Source: Actinomycetota bacterium (GTDB lineage: Bacteria; Actinomycetota; Actinomycetes; S36-B12; UBA10799). From it: DNA of 64,000 nt. Numbering within the stretch: the first letter of the stretch is position 1; each line of letters starts with the position of its first letter. The notes below the pieces were generated by a model. The model was given only the letters and a program-made list of their open reading frames with translations. It had not been told where the DNA came from and ran no database searches. This document shows positions 50,286 to 58,291 of the stretch, piece after piece. The DNA lies in NCBI GenBank assembly GCA_020637055.1, contig JACJWR010000001.1, positions 496,001-560,000 on the forward strand. Reading direction: 5' to 3'. The translations under genes were made by a program, and so were the position numbers.

Positions 50286-51196
50286 GGCGGACGTCCCTCG
50301 AGTGCCTGCGCTACGGGCGGTAGTTTCGTGGCCCCCGGCAACGCCGCTCCGGCAGCGGTGCCATGGAGATCGATCCAGTCCAGCACAGTCGTCAGGACCT
50401 CGCCCCACGACCGGTCGAGCATCATGTCGTGACCGCCGGGAACCATCACCGCGGACGTGTGCAGTTCGGCGGCGGCGCGATCGAGATCGGCGGGTGCCAG
50501 GACCCGATCGGCTTCGGCGCCCACGACCAGCACCGGCGAATCGATCGGTTCGATTCGGTGCGGAACCATCAACTCGTACTGCGCCAGGGGCGATTCCCGG
50601 CCGAGTCGGCTCAGATGGCGGGCGGCGGTCGCCGCGTCGAGGTCCGCGAAGAGGTCGACCGCGGTGAATTCCGCGGTTCCCCCGACGAGGGTGCGCATGG
50701 TGGCCGCCGGGCGGCGTCTGAACTGATTCGTCAGCGACTGCCGCAGGCCGCCGGCAGGCACCGGCGCCAGCAGCACGCCGGCCGGTGCCGGATACCGCGC
50801 CAATGCCAGCCGGGCGGGCAGCGCCGCCATCGAATGGGCCACCAGCACCGGCGGGGCCGGCAACGACGCGATGACCTGCATCAGATCGTGCAGATAGGTC
50901 CGGGTGGTGGCCCGACCGAGTCGGGTGTGGCCGCCGGAGCCACCGTGGCCGCGGAACGACATGGCGTAGGCGGGGTAGCCCCGTTCCGCGGTGGCGCCCA
51001 GCCAGTGCTCGGCGTAGCACCAGGCGCCGTGCCCGAGGCCGGGGACGAAGAGGATCGGCGGGTGGCCGTGGTCCGTCGCTGGTTGTGCCGCAATCACTTC
51101 GAGATGTTCACCTCGGGGCGGGAACGCCCATTCCCAGGGCCTCATCACCCTGGGTCCGTGGGTGCGACCGCTGTGCCATGGCGCCGGCATCGTCAT
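50282..51196 (-). CDS. alpha/beta hydrolase
   Basis: 304 aa from ATG 51196 within an ATGA overlap. ILFVPGLGHGAWCYAEHWL (about 35-53) is the oxyanion-hole region; VLVAHSMAALPARLALARY (about 113-131) carries the nucleophile Ser in an A-H-S-M-A elbow in place of G-x-S-x-G; GAEADRVLAP holds the Asp and VPGGHDMMLDRSW the His (about 262-274). Substrate unknown. Middle gene between the flavin monooxygenase and the sterol-carrier protein, so it may act on an ester made by the monooxygenase. Confidence 0.83.
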   Translation of the reverse strand: MTMPAPWHSGRTHGPRVMRPWEWAFPPRGEHLEVIAAQPATDHGHPPILFVPGLGHGAWCYAEHWLGATAERGYPAYAMSFRGHGGSGGHTRLGRATTRTYLHDLMQVIASLPAPPVLVAHSMAALPARLALARYPAPAGVLLAPVPAGGLRQSLTNQFRRRPAATMRTLVGGTAEFTAVDLFADLDAATAARHLSRLGRESPLAQYELMVPHRIEPIDSPVLVVGAEADRVLAPADLDRAAAELHTSAVMVPGGHDMMLDRSWGEVLTTVLDWIDLHGTAAGAALPGATKLPPVAQALEGRPP

Positions 51197-52626
51197 ACCC
51201 GGAGACCGACGGTGGTGCCACGCGGCAGGGGATCGCGCGCCCCGCGCAGGGTGGCCAGCACCTCCTGCAAGGCCAACAGGTAGTCCTGGTGGGCGATCTC
51301 GTAGTAGTGGCGGGTGGAGTCCTTGTAGTCGGCGCCGCCGCTGAAGCGGTGACCGGTCGCCTGCACGATGTCGCGGTGGATGGCGCCGGCTCGGGTCGGA
51401 TCGTGCGCCGCGAGCGACAGGAACTCGGCGATCGTCTCGGCCTGCCAGTGCGCAATGGCCCACTGTCCGGAGTCCGGCTGGATCAGCCCGGATAGCCACA
51501 GGTTGGGGTGAGTGGGAGACGCCATCTGCAGGCCGAGGTGGGGTTTTCCGTCGCGGATGTCGAGCACCGCCGGGTCGGCCAGGAAGTCGAAGCGGGCCAA
51601 GTAACCGGTGGCGAAGATGACTAGGTCGACGTCGATGCGGCTACCGTCGGCGAAGGTTGCGCCATCGGCGTCGAAGGTGTCGACGTCGCCGCGAGGCTCG
51701 ATGTCGCCATGGCCGATGTAGTAGATCAGGTTCTGGTTGACCACCGGGTGCGTTTCATAGAAGGCATGGTCCGGGTGCCGCAAGCCGTAGCGGGTGTAGT
51801 CGCCCACGATGGCCTTGTGCATCAAGCTGTACAGGCCACGTCGCACCCGGATCGGCAGGCGGAGCGCGAGCAGTCGATCGGCGACCTGGTCCGACGGGCG
51901 GCCCAGGGCGTACTTGGGGTTGTACCAGTAGGCGCGTCGAGTGGAGTGGTAGGTGGCGTCGGCGTTCTGAGCCGACTCCACGGCGATATCGCAACCGGTG
52001 TTCCCGGCGCCCACCACCAGCACCCGCCGTCCACGCAACTGGTCCGCGGACTTGTAGTCCGCCGAGTGGAGGACCTCGCCTGCGAAGGACTCCAAGCCCG
52101 GGTAGTGCGGGGTCTTCGGGAACCAGTTGTGGCCATTCGCGAGCACCACAGCGTCATAGCGCAGGGTGACCTCCGGGCCGGTACCGGAGCGCCGGATCGT
52201 GACGTCCCAGCGCGGTCCACCGAAGGCGGATCCGGTGGTCGAGTCGGCCGCCCGCACGTCCACCACCTCGGTGTCGAACAGGTACCTCTCGCCGACGCCG
52301 AAGTGCTGCGCGTAGCGTTCGAAGTACGTCAGCACGTGGCGGTGGCTCGGGTAGTCCGGATAGGAATCCGGCATCGGGAAGTCCGGGAACTGGGTGAACG
52401 GCTTGCTGGAGATCAGGTGGGTCGATTCGTAGACCCGCGAGGTGGGCGCGCCGAATCGCCAGTTGCCGCCCACCCCGTCGGCGCGGTCGAAGCCGTCCGC
52501 CGGGATGCCGTGGGCGAGCAGCGACTTCAGCGCCGAGATGCCATGCGGTCCGGCGCCGATCACGGCGACTGCCCCGGGTCGGTCCACGATCCCATCATTC
52601 GGGTTCGGGCGTCCGGCTGCGGTCAT
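51193..52626 (-). CDS. flavin-containing monooxygenase (Baeyer-Villiger-like)
   Basis: 477 aa from ATG 52626, six bases after TAACGT. AVAVIGAGPHGISALKSLLAHG (about 18-39) binds FAD; ANGHNWFPKTPHYPGLESFAGEVLHSADYKS lies between the two nucleotide domains with a F-x-G-x-x-x-H-S/T-x-x-Y/W pattern of class B monooxygenases; RRVLVVGAGNTGCDIAVES (about 203-221) binds NADPH. It inserts one oxygen from O2 into a hetero-atom or ketone. First gene of the operon with hydrolase and sterol-carrier protein; a sequence of oxygenation and ester cleavage would fit ketone or sterol-side-chain breakdown (inference). Confidence 0.88.
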   Translation of the reverse strand: MTAAGRPNPNDGIVDRPGAVAVIGAGPHGISALKSLLAHGIPADGFDRADGVGGNWRFGAPTSRVYESTHLISSKPFTQFPDFPMPDSYPDYPSHRHVLTYFERYAQHFGVGERYLFDTEVVDVRAADSTTGSAFGGPRWDVTIRRSGTGPEVTLRYDAVVLANGHNWFPKTPHYPGLESFAGEVLHSADYKSADQLRGRRVLVVGAGNTGCDIAVESAQNADATYHSTRRAYWYNPKYALGRPSDQVADRLLALRLPIRVRRGLYSLMHKAIVGDYTRYGLRHPDHAFYETHPVVNQNLIYYIGHGDIEPRGDVDTFDADGATFADGSRIDVDLVIFATGYLARFDFLADPAVLDIRDGKPHLGLQMASPTHPNLWLSGLIQPDSGQWAIAHWQAETIAEFLSLAAHDPTRAGAIHRDIVQATGHRFSGGADYKDSTRHYYEIAHQDYLLALQEVLATLRGARDPLPRGTTVGLRV

Positions 52627-52632
52627 GCGACT

Positions 52633-52638
52633 ACGTTA
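52633..52638 (-). promoter_or_regulatory. -10 box, leaderless start of the monooxygenase operon
   Basis: TAACGT on the minus strand, six bases before ATG 52626. Confidence 0.5.
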
Positions 52639-52700
52639 GGCGCAATCCGCCTCTCCCGCCTCCACACCCGGTCGGCTGCCGTGGTCGGTGGCTCGGGCGT

Positions 52701-54998
52701 TCAGCCGAGCACGGCCGGGAGCGTGGCCGAGTGCGCGGACCGCACTTCGTCCAGCCCCAGGACGAGGTCCTCGCCGTAGACATTCCCGATCACCACAACC
52801 TGGTCCTCACCTCGACCCAGGTCGGCCCCGAGACCCGAGTCCACCACGCCGATCCGGGTGCACGGGAAGCCGCGGGCGCCGCACATCTCCGTGAAGCGCA
52901 GTTCCTCGGATCGCGGTACCACCACCAGCGCCCGGGCGGTGGATTCGGAGAGCAGGAACACGAAGGGGTCGATGCCGTCCGGGACCCACAGGCGCGCACC
53001 GGTGCCGGAGCGCAAGGCCATCTCGATCAGCCCGATCGCGACGCCGCCGTCGGAGAGATCATGAGCCGCGGTCAGCATCCCGTCCCGCGAACCCGCCACC
53101 AGGATCTGACCGAGTTGCCGCTCCGCTTCGAGTTTCACCGCGGGGGGCAGGCCGCCGAGGTGGCCCTGGTGATGAGCCCACTCGGACCCGCCGAATTCGT
53201 CCTCGGTGGTGCCCAGCAGGTAGATCAGCTCGCCGTCGATTCCCCACGACATGGGGGTCCGTCGGTCGGTGTCGTCGAATACCCCGAGCACGCCGACCAG
53301 TGGGGTGGGATGGATCGCGGTGTCGCCGGTGGAGTTGTAGAAACTCACGTTCCCGCCGGTCACCGGCGTGCCCATCTGCTGGCAGGCGTCGGCGAGTCCG
53401 CGCACGGCCTCGGCGAACTGCCACATCACCTCGGGATCCTCCGGCGAGCCGAAGTTGAGGCAGTTGGTCACCGCCAGCGGCACCGCGCCGGTGGCGGCCA
53501 CGTTGCGATAGGCCTCGGCGTAGGCGAGTTGGGCGCCCGCGTACGGATCGAGTTTGGCGAATCGGCCGTTGCAGTCGGTGCTCAGTGCGACGCCGCGACC
53601 GGTCTGCTCATCCACCCGGATCACGCCGGCGTCCTCGGGCTGGGCGAGCACCGTGTTGCCGCGGACGTAGCGGTCGTATTGGTCGGTCACCCACGCTTTG
53701 GACGCCTGGTTGGGGGAGGCGACCAGGTCGAGGATCGTGTCCTGCAGCTCGGCGGCGGAACGCGGACGCGGGAGCGAGTCGGGGGTATTCGCCTGCAGCG
53801 CGTCGAGGTACACCGGGCGGGCCATCGGGCGGTTGTACACCGGGCCGTCATGGGCCACCGTGCGGGGCGGCACGTCGACGATCAACTCGCCGTGCCAGGT
53901 GATGCGCAGGCGGTTGGTGTCGGTGACCTCGCCGATCACGGTGGCCGGCACGTCCCACTTCTCGCACACCGCGAGGAACTCGTCGACCTTGTCCGGCGTC
54001 ACCACCGCACACATCCGCTCCTGCGACTCGCTCATGAGGATCTCCTCCGGCGAGAGCGTGGGGTCGCGCAGCGGGACCAGATCCAGGGCGACGTCCATGC
54101 CGCCGTCGCCGTTGCTCGCCAGTTCACTGGTAGCGCAGGAGATGCCGGCGCCGCCGAGGTCCTGGATGCCCTCCACCAATCCGGCCTGGAGCAGTTCGAG
54201 CGTGCACTCGATGAGCAGCTTCTCCATGAACGGGTCGCCGACTTGCACGGCTGGCCGCTTGGCCGGTCCGGTGTCCTCGAAGGTTTCGGACGCCAGCACC
54301 GAGACGCCACCGATGCCGTCGCCGCCGGTGCGGGCGCCGTAGAGGATCACCTTGTTGCCCAGACCCTTGGCGCTGGCGAGGTGGATGTCCTCGTGCTTCA
54401 TGACGCCGAGCGCTAGGGCGTTGACCAGCGGGTTGCCGGCGTAGCAGGAGTCGAAGACGACTTCGCCGCCGATGTTGGGCAAGCCCAGACAGTTGCCGTA
54501 GCCCGAGATGCCGGCGACGATTCCGGGCAGCACGCGGCGGGTGTCGTCGGCGTCGAGCGGTCCGAACCGCAGCGGATCCATGATGGCAACCGGGCGGGCT
54601 CCCATGGAGATGATGTCGCGGACGATGCCGCCCACGCCGGTGGCCGCGCCCTGATACGGCTCGACGAAACTCGGGTGGTTGTGCGACTCCACCTTGAAGG
54701 TCACCGCGAGGCCGTCGCCGATGTCCACCACGCCCGCGTTCTCGCCGATGCCCACGAGCAGCGCGTCGGTTTCCGGAGCCTTCTCCCCGAACTGCCGCAG
54801 GTGCACCTTGGACGACTTGTACGAGCAGTGCTCGGACCACATCACCGAATACATGGCGAGTTCGGAGTTGCTCGGTCGGCGGCCGAGGATCTCGCGGATC
54901 CGCTCGTACTCGTCGCCTTTGAGGCCGAGGTCGCGCCAAGGCTGGTCGGTGTCGGGAGTCGCGGTGGCTCGGCCGACGGTATCGAGATCTGAGGTCAC
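52701..54998 (-). CDS. purL: phosphoribosylformylglycinamidine synthase, large subunit
   Basis: 765 aa from GTG 54998, seven bases after TAGACT. MWSEHCSYKSSK (about 52-63) and FKVESHNHPSFVEPYQGAATGVGG (about 101-124, in parts) are invariant in PurL. MGARPVAI, NIGGEVVFD, and DLGGAGISCATSELASNGDGG give the two ATP-binding halves. It makes FGAM from FGAR with ammonia from PurQ; small-type PurL needs PurS as third subunit, and both genes lie nearby. In this genome they are 1.3 kb away because of an inserted gene. It seems to have its own promoter. Confidence 0.95.
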   Translation of the reverse strand: MTSDLDTVGRATATPDTDQPWRDLGLKGDEYERIREILGRRPSNSELAMYSVMWSEHCSYKSSKVHLRQFGEKAPETDALLVGIGENAGVVDIGDGLAVTFKVESHNHPSFVEPYQGAATGVGGIVRDIISMGARPVAIMDPLRFGPLDADDTRRVLPGIVAGISGYGNCLGLPNIGGEVVFDSCYAGNPLVNALALGVMKHEDIHLASAKGLGNKVILYGARTGGDGIGGVSVLASETFEDTGPAKRPAVQVGDPFMEKLLIECTLELLQAGLVEGIQDLGGAGISCATSELASNGDGGMDVALDLVPLRDPTLSPEEILMSESQERMCAVVTPDKVDEFLAVCEKWDVPATVIGEVTDTNRLRITWHGELIVDVPPRTVAHDGPVYNRPMARPVYLDALQANTPDSLPRPRSAAELQDTILDLVASPNQASKAWVTDQYDRYVRGNTVLAQPEDAGVIRVDEQTGRGVALSTDCNGRFAKLDPYAGAQLAYAEAYRNVAATGAVPLAVTNCLNFGSPEDPEVMWQFAEAVRGLADACQQMGTPVTGGNVSFYNSTGDTAIHPTPLVGVLGVFDDTDRRTPMSWGIDGELIYLLGTTEDEFGGSEWAHHQGHLGGLPPAVKLEAERQLGQILVAGSRDGMLTAAHDLSDGGVAIGLIEMALRSGTGARLWVPDGIDPFVFLLSESTARALVVVPRSEELRFTEMCGARGFPCTRIGVVDSGLGADLGRGEDQVVVIGNVYGEDLVLGLDEVRSAHSATLPAVLG

Positions 54999-55005
54999 GC
55001 ACCCG

Positions 55006-55011
55006 AGTCTA
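55006..55011 (-). promoter_or_regulatory. -10 box, leaderless start of purL
   Basis: TAGACT on the minus strand, seven bases before GTG 54998. It lies outside the inserted unit that begins at 55076. Confidence 0.45.
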
Positions 55012-55075
55012 TGGCGGCCCCCCCACCCACTCCCAGCCCCACCGGGCCCTCCCTGCGGCACCTGTGTGGTGAAGT

Positions 55076-55130
55076 GACCGTTGTTGTCCAATACGACCGA
55101 AATCAACTGTCGCTTTGGGCAACAACGGTC
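55076..55130. repeat. 55-base palindromic repeat, left of the nuclease gene
   Basis: Begins GACCGTTGTT and ends AACAACGGTC, perfectly inverted; the arms extend to 16 bases with one mismatch. Its reverse complement matches 56230-56284 at 47 of 55 bases by hand alignment. The two copies bracket the AbiEi/DUF559-like gene. Confidence 0.8.
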
Positions 55131-55264
55131 GTTTCGACGGGCTTCTCCCTTTGCAGGGGCCCTCCCAACCATCGAGAGCGGCGCGGCCGGGCTTGGTGAT
55201 CGCCATTCCTCGAGTGCCTGTGGATAGCGAAACTGGAGGGTGCGTTGGGTCTGAGAATGGAGCG

Positions 55265-56212
55265 ATGCATCCCCTTCGAGACCAACTCCGCGCCTTGGCG
55301 GAGCAGGGCCACGGCGTGATCCTGACAGCGGACCTACGGCGTCTCGGCCTTGATCCCGCTGAGCGGGCATCGGTCGCGAAGTCGCTCGTCCCGATCCGAC
55401 GGGGCGCCTACGCGCTCGACGAGCCCGCTGACGCGGTTGCCGAGCATCTGCTCAGGACTAGAGCGGCGCTTGGACAGGCCTCAAGGCGGGCAGCAGCGAG
55501 TCACGTCAGTGCTGCTGTAACCCTGGGACTGCCGGTACCCGCCGAGTTCCTCGGCGTTGTGCATCTCCGAGTTGCCTCCGCCCGTGCCCGTGTGGGCACC
55601 CGGCACGGTGTGCATACCCATGCGGGGCTGGAGGAAGTCGGCGCGTCGATGTTGCCTGATGGGCGGTTGGTCACGGACGCAACTGCCACGGTGCTGGACT
55701 GCGCTCGGATGCTGCCCCACACGGATTCGGTCGTCCTAGCTGATGCGGCGCTCAACCAAGGCTTGATCGATCTCGAAGTCGTTCAGGGAGCACTGCGCCG
55801 GCTGAGCCGTCATCGAGGGGTGGCGGCGGCTCGACGCGCCTTGGCGATGGCGGATGCAGGAGCCGAGAGCGTGGGGGAGTCACGGACGCGACTCATCCTG
55901 GTGGCCGCGGGATTCGACGTTGAGACTCAGGTCGAACTGCGGGATGAACTGGGCCGGTTCGTGGCCCGGGTCGATCTCAAGTTGCGCGACGCACCTGTGG
56001 TCATCGAGTTTGACGGGCGTGCCAAGTACTCGCTCGACGGTGATGCCAAAGGTGCGCACTGGCGGGACAAGGTTCGAAACGACCGCATCGGGAATCTGGG
56101 CTTCGAACGTGTGCGAGTGTGGTGGAACCGGCTGGCGCAGCCGGCAGAGATCGTGCGGGACGTCGAACGGGCACGAGCGAGGGCGCTTGGCAGGTTGTCG
56201 CCCGAAAGGTGA
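55265..56212 (+). CDS. AbiEi-like N-terminal / DUF559 (Vsr-fold) nuclease-like protein
   Basis: 315 aa from ATG 55265. Residues 1-50 (LRALAEQGHGVILTADLRRLGLDP, then SLVPIRRGAYALDEP) resemble the winged N-terminal domain of AbiEi type IV antitoxins. The middle is a helical linker. The end (about 235-300) reads ETQVELRDELGRFVARVDLKLRDAPVVIEFDGRAKY, then WRDKVRNDRIGNLGFERVRVWW: the D...E-x-D...K...R pattern of DUF559, a PD-(D/E)xK fold near the Vsr mismatch endonuclease. It faces opposite to purL and purQ and is flanked by matching 55-base palindromes, so it seems to have moved in. No toxin partner is adjacent. Function unknown. Confidence 0.75.
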   Translation: MHPLRDQLRALAEQGHGVILTADLRRLGLDPAERASVAKSLVPIRRGAYALDEPADAVAEHLLRTRAALGQASRRAAASHVSAAVTLGLPVPAEFLGVVHLRVASARARVGTRHGVHTHAGLEEVGASMLPDGRLVTDATATVLDCARMLPHTDSVVLADAALNQGLIDLEVVQGALRRLSRHRGVAAARRALAMADAGAESVGESRTRLILVAAGFDVETQVELRDELGRFVARVDLKLRDAPVVIEFDGRAKYSLDGDAKGAHWRDKVRNDRIGNLGFERVRVWWNRLAQPAEIVRDVERARARALGRLSPER

Positions 56213-56229
56213 CTCGCATGTCGCAAACC

Positions 56230-56284
56230 GACCGTTGTTACTCAAAGCGACCGTTGTTTGCGGTCGTGTTGGGCAACTACGGTC
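56230..56284. repeat. 55-base palindromic repeat, right of the nuclease gene
   Basis: Begins GACCGTTGTT and ends CTACGGTC. Related to the inverted left copy (55076-55130), same length. It begins 18 bases after the nuclease stop and ends 12 bases before the purQ stop. It also contains a third, inner GACCGTTGTT. Confidence 0.8.
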
Positions 56285-56295
56285 GTTTGGGGCTC

Positions 56296-57003
56296 TCAGG
56301 CGTTGACGATGGCGGTGAGGGCGGAGGTGAACAGGCCCAGGCCGTCGGTGCCGGGGCCTGTCAGGTCCTCGACGGCGTGTTCCGGGTGCGGCATCAGGCC
56401 GACCACGTTGCCGCGGGCGTTGCTGATGCCGGCGATATCGCGCCGCGAACCGTTCGGGTTGCCGCCCAGGTAGCGGAACACCACCCGGTTCTCCGCCTCG
56501 AGCTCGTCGAGCACCCGCTCGTCGGCCACGTAGTTGCCTTCCCCGTTCTTCAGCGGGATCACGATCTCGTCGCCGGGCTCGAAGTCTGAGGTCCAGAACG
56601 TGTCGGCGGTCTCTACCCGGAGTCGTTGATCGCGACAGACGAAGTGCAGCGACTCGTTGCGGGTGAGGGCCCCGGGTAGCAGGTGGGTTTCGCATAGGAT
56701 CTGGAAGCCGTTGCAGATGCCCAGCACCGGCAGGCCCCCTCGTGCCGCGGCCACCAGCGGCTCCATCACCGGGGCGAATCGGGCGATGGCACCGCAGCGC
56801 AGGTAGTCGCCGTAGGAGAATCCGCCGGGCAGCACCACGGCGTCGACATCTCGCAGGTCGGCATCGCCGTGCCACAAGGTGACCGGCTCGGCGCCCGCCA
56901 GGGCAACGGCCCGGGACGCGTCGACGTCGTCGAGCGTGCCGGGGAACGTCACCACGCCGATCCGGGCCCCGCTCACTCCTTCGCTGGTGGGACTCGACGT
57001 CAT
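56296..57003 (-). CDS. purQ: phosphoribosylformylglycinamidine synthase, glutaminase subunit
   Basis: 235 aa, start overlapping purS stop (ATGA, 57000-57003). Class I glutaminase: LPGGFSYGDYLRCGAIARF (about 58-76), LGICNGFQIL (93-102) with catalytic Cys, and PHPEHAVEDL with the His-x-Glu (about 206-215). It releases ammonia from glutamine for PurL. Ends 12 bases before the right repeat. Confidence 0.96.
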   Translation of the reverse strand: MTSSPTSEGVSGARIGVVTFPGTLDDVDASRAVALAGAEPVTLWHGDADLRDVDAVVLPGGFSYGDYLRCGAIARFAPVMEPLVAAARGGLPVLGICNGFQILCETHLLPGALTRNESLHFVCRDQRLRVETADTFWTSDFEPGDEIVIPLKNGEGNYVADERVLDELEAENRVVFRYLGGNPNGSRRDIAGISNARGNVVGLMPHPEHAVEDLTGPGTDGLGLFTSALTAIVNA

Positions 57004-57260
57004 GCGCCGGCCTCCGTGTCAGCGACCACCCGCCAGGCGTAGTCCTCGATCACCGGATTGCTCAACAACGAGCCAGCGAGCTCATCGATGCGTGCCTCGT
57101 CCACGCCAGCTTCGTCATCGACGTCGATGACAAAGCGTTTCCCCTGGCGCACGTCGGCCACTCCGGTGAGTCCCAACCGCCCCAGGGCGTTCTTCACCGC
57201 CTGCCCCTGAGGGTCGAGGATTTCCGGTTTGAGCATCACTTCCACGATGATCCGGGCCAC
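57000..57260 (-). CDS. purS: phosphoribosylformylglycinamidine synthase, PurS subunit
   Basis: 86 aa from GTG 57260, where AGGAG lies five bases upstream; the GTG at 57266 lacks room. ARIIVEVMLKPEILDPQGQAVKNALGRLG (in parts), then GVADVRQGKRFVIDV, is the whole PurS beta-alpha-beta fold. It bridges PurL and PurQ as a dimer. First gene of purS-purQ. Confidence 0.95.
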   Translation of the reverse strand: MARIIVEVMLKPEILDPQGQAVKNALGRLGLTGVADVRQGKRFVIDVDDEAGVDEARIDELAGSLLSNPVIEDYAWRVVADTEAGA

Positions 57261-57365
57261 TGGCACTCCTACGGTCGATGGGGGCAGGCAGTCCCCACAG
57301 TTATGTGAGTCAGCCTAGCCGCCGGCCCCGCGGCCGAGCCGGGTGCGGTGGCGCAGGCAGAGGTC

Positions 57366-58182
57366 TCACACGAAGTACCCCATGACGTCGATGATCACGT
57401 CGACTGCCGAGGAGCGGACATAGACCGCCAACTGCCGAGTCGTCGGGTTGAGTGTCGTGAGCAACCCATTGGCGATGCTGTTGATCGGTTGGAAGTTGAT
57501 CGCCGACGAGGTCTAAGTCCTGGTGCCTCCCTGTTCGATCGCCACCCACCCCGTACCGGCGCCGTCCGTCACGGTGAGGTTGATTGAGACTGCGGTTGCT
57601 CCGGGCGGCACCAGGTTGGGAACGGTCACGGCACCGGTGGCGAGGTCGCGGCCATCGGCCACGCTGATGTCGCGCCAAGTATCCGCCGCGAGCCGCCCCG
57701 CCGGGCCAGGTTCGGGGCGGCGCGAGTCGAAGACACGAGTCGGCGTGATCGGCACGTACGACCCCGCGGAGGTCGGGCCCGCGAGCAGCCGCCACACCGG
57801 GTCATCGGCCTGCGGGTCGTCGTAGTCACCGGAATGTACGCAGTACCAGAGCTCCACGTCGTAGGGGTTGGCGTTGGGTCGAATCGCCAGCAGCATCCCC
57901 TGCTCCCACTGCCCGGCCGTGGGGAAGTCGATCATCATGCTGGTGATCTGCATGACCGCATTGGTCCCCGAACCGCGGAAGAATACCCCCATGCCCTTGC
58001 CACTCTGCGGCCGGACATCGAGGCAGGAGTCGGTCTCGTTGCCGGAGAACGACAGACCGTAGGAGCCGGTGTCGGCGATAACGGCGCCGGTCGCGCCTGG
58101 CGTTCTCTCGTTCCAGTCGCGTCATCCGCTCTTCGAGGGCGACCAGACGTGCGGTCATGGGGTCGTTCGGGTTGGAAGTCAC
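57366..58182 (-). pseudogene. decayed gene with the TRVFDSR repeat domain (frameshift and in-frame TAG)
   Basis: The start is GTG 58182 with GGAGA upstream and a coiled-coil opening (VALEERMTRLERENARR). After about 20-30 codons the frame changes: the homologous sequence (GATGAVIADTGSYGLSFSGNET, then SGKGMGVFFRGSGTNA) continues in another frame that has a TGA just upstream of the shift, near 58090-58130. Coding then runs to an in-frame TAG at 57513-57515. Beyond it the same frame goes on with SSAINFQPINSIANGLLTTL and ends VDVIIDVMGYFV at TGA 57366-57368, matching the repeat endings of the neighbouring protein (DLYGYFK). Two lesions make it probably non-functional. The C-terminal domain (TRVFDSRRPEPGPAG ...) is one copy of the unit found three times at 58292-59500. 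Confidence 0.75.
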
Positions 58183-58291
58183 GGTGTCTCCTGATCAATT
58201 CGAGTAGTCTGCGGAGCCAACTTGACGGTAGCAACTGCTACCTACACCGCCCGCGGACGGCAAGTCGCAGAGTGCGGGCAGCAACATGCGG

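Noticed and set aside
52731..54416. A 561-codon open frame antisense to purL, and other long antisense frames (for example 206-1468, 13462-14070).
   Set aside because: High-GC genes produce long antisense frames by codon bias; these have no motifs and no start signals.
57513..57515. TAG as a recoded sense codon.
   Set aside because: Only one case, no special tRNA or structure is visible, and the same gene has a frameshift; decay is simpler.
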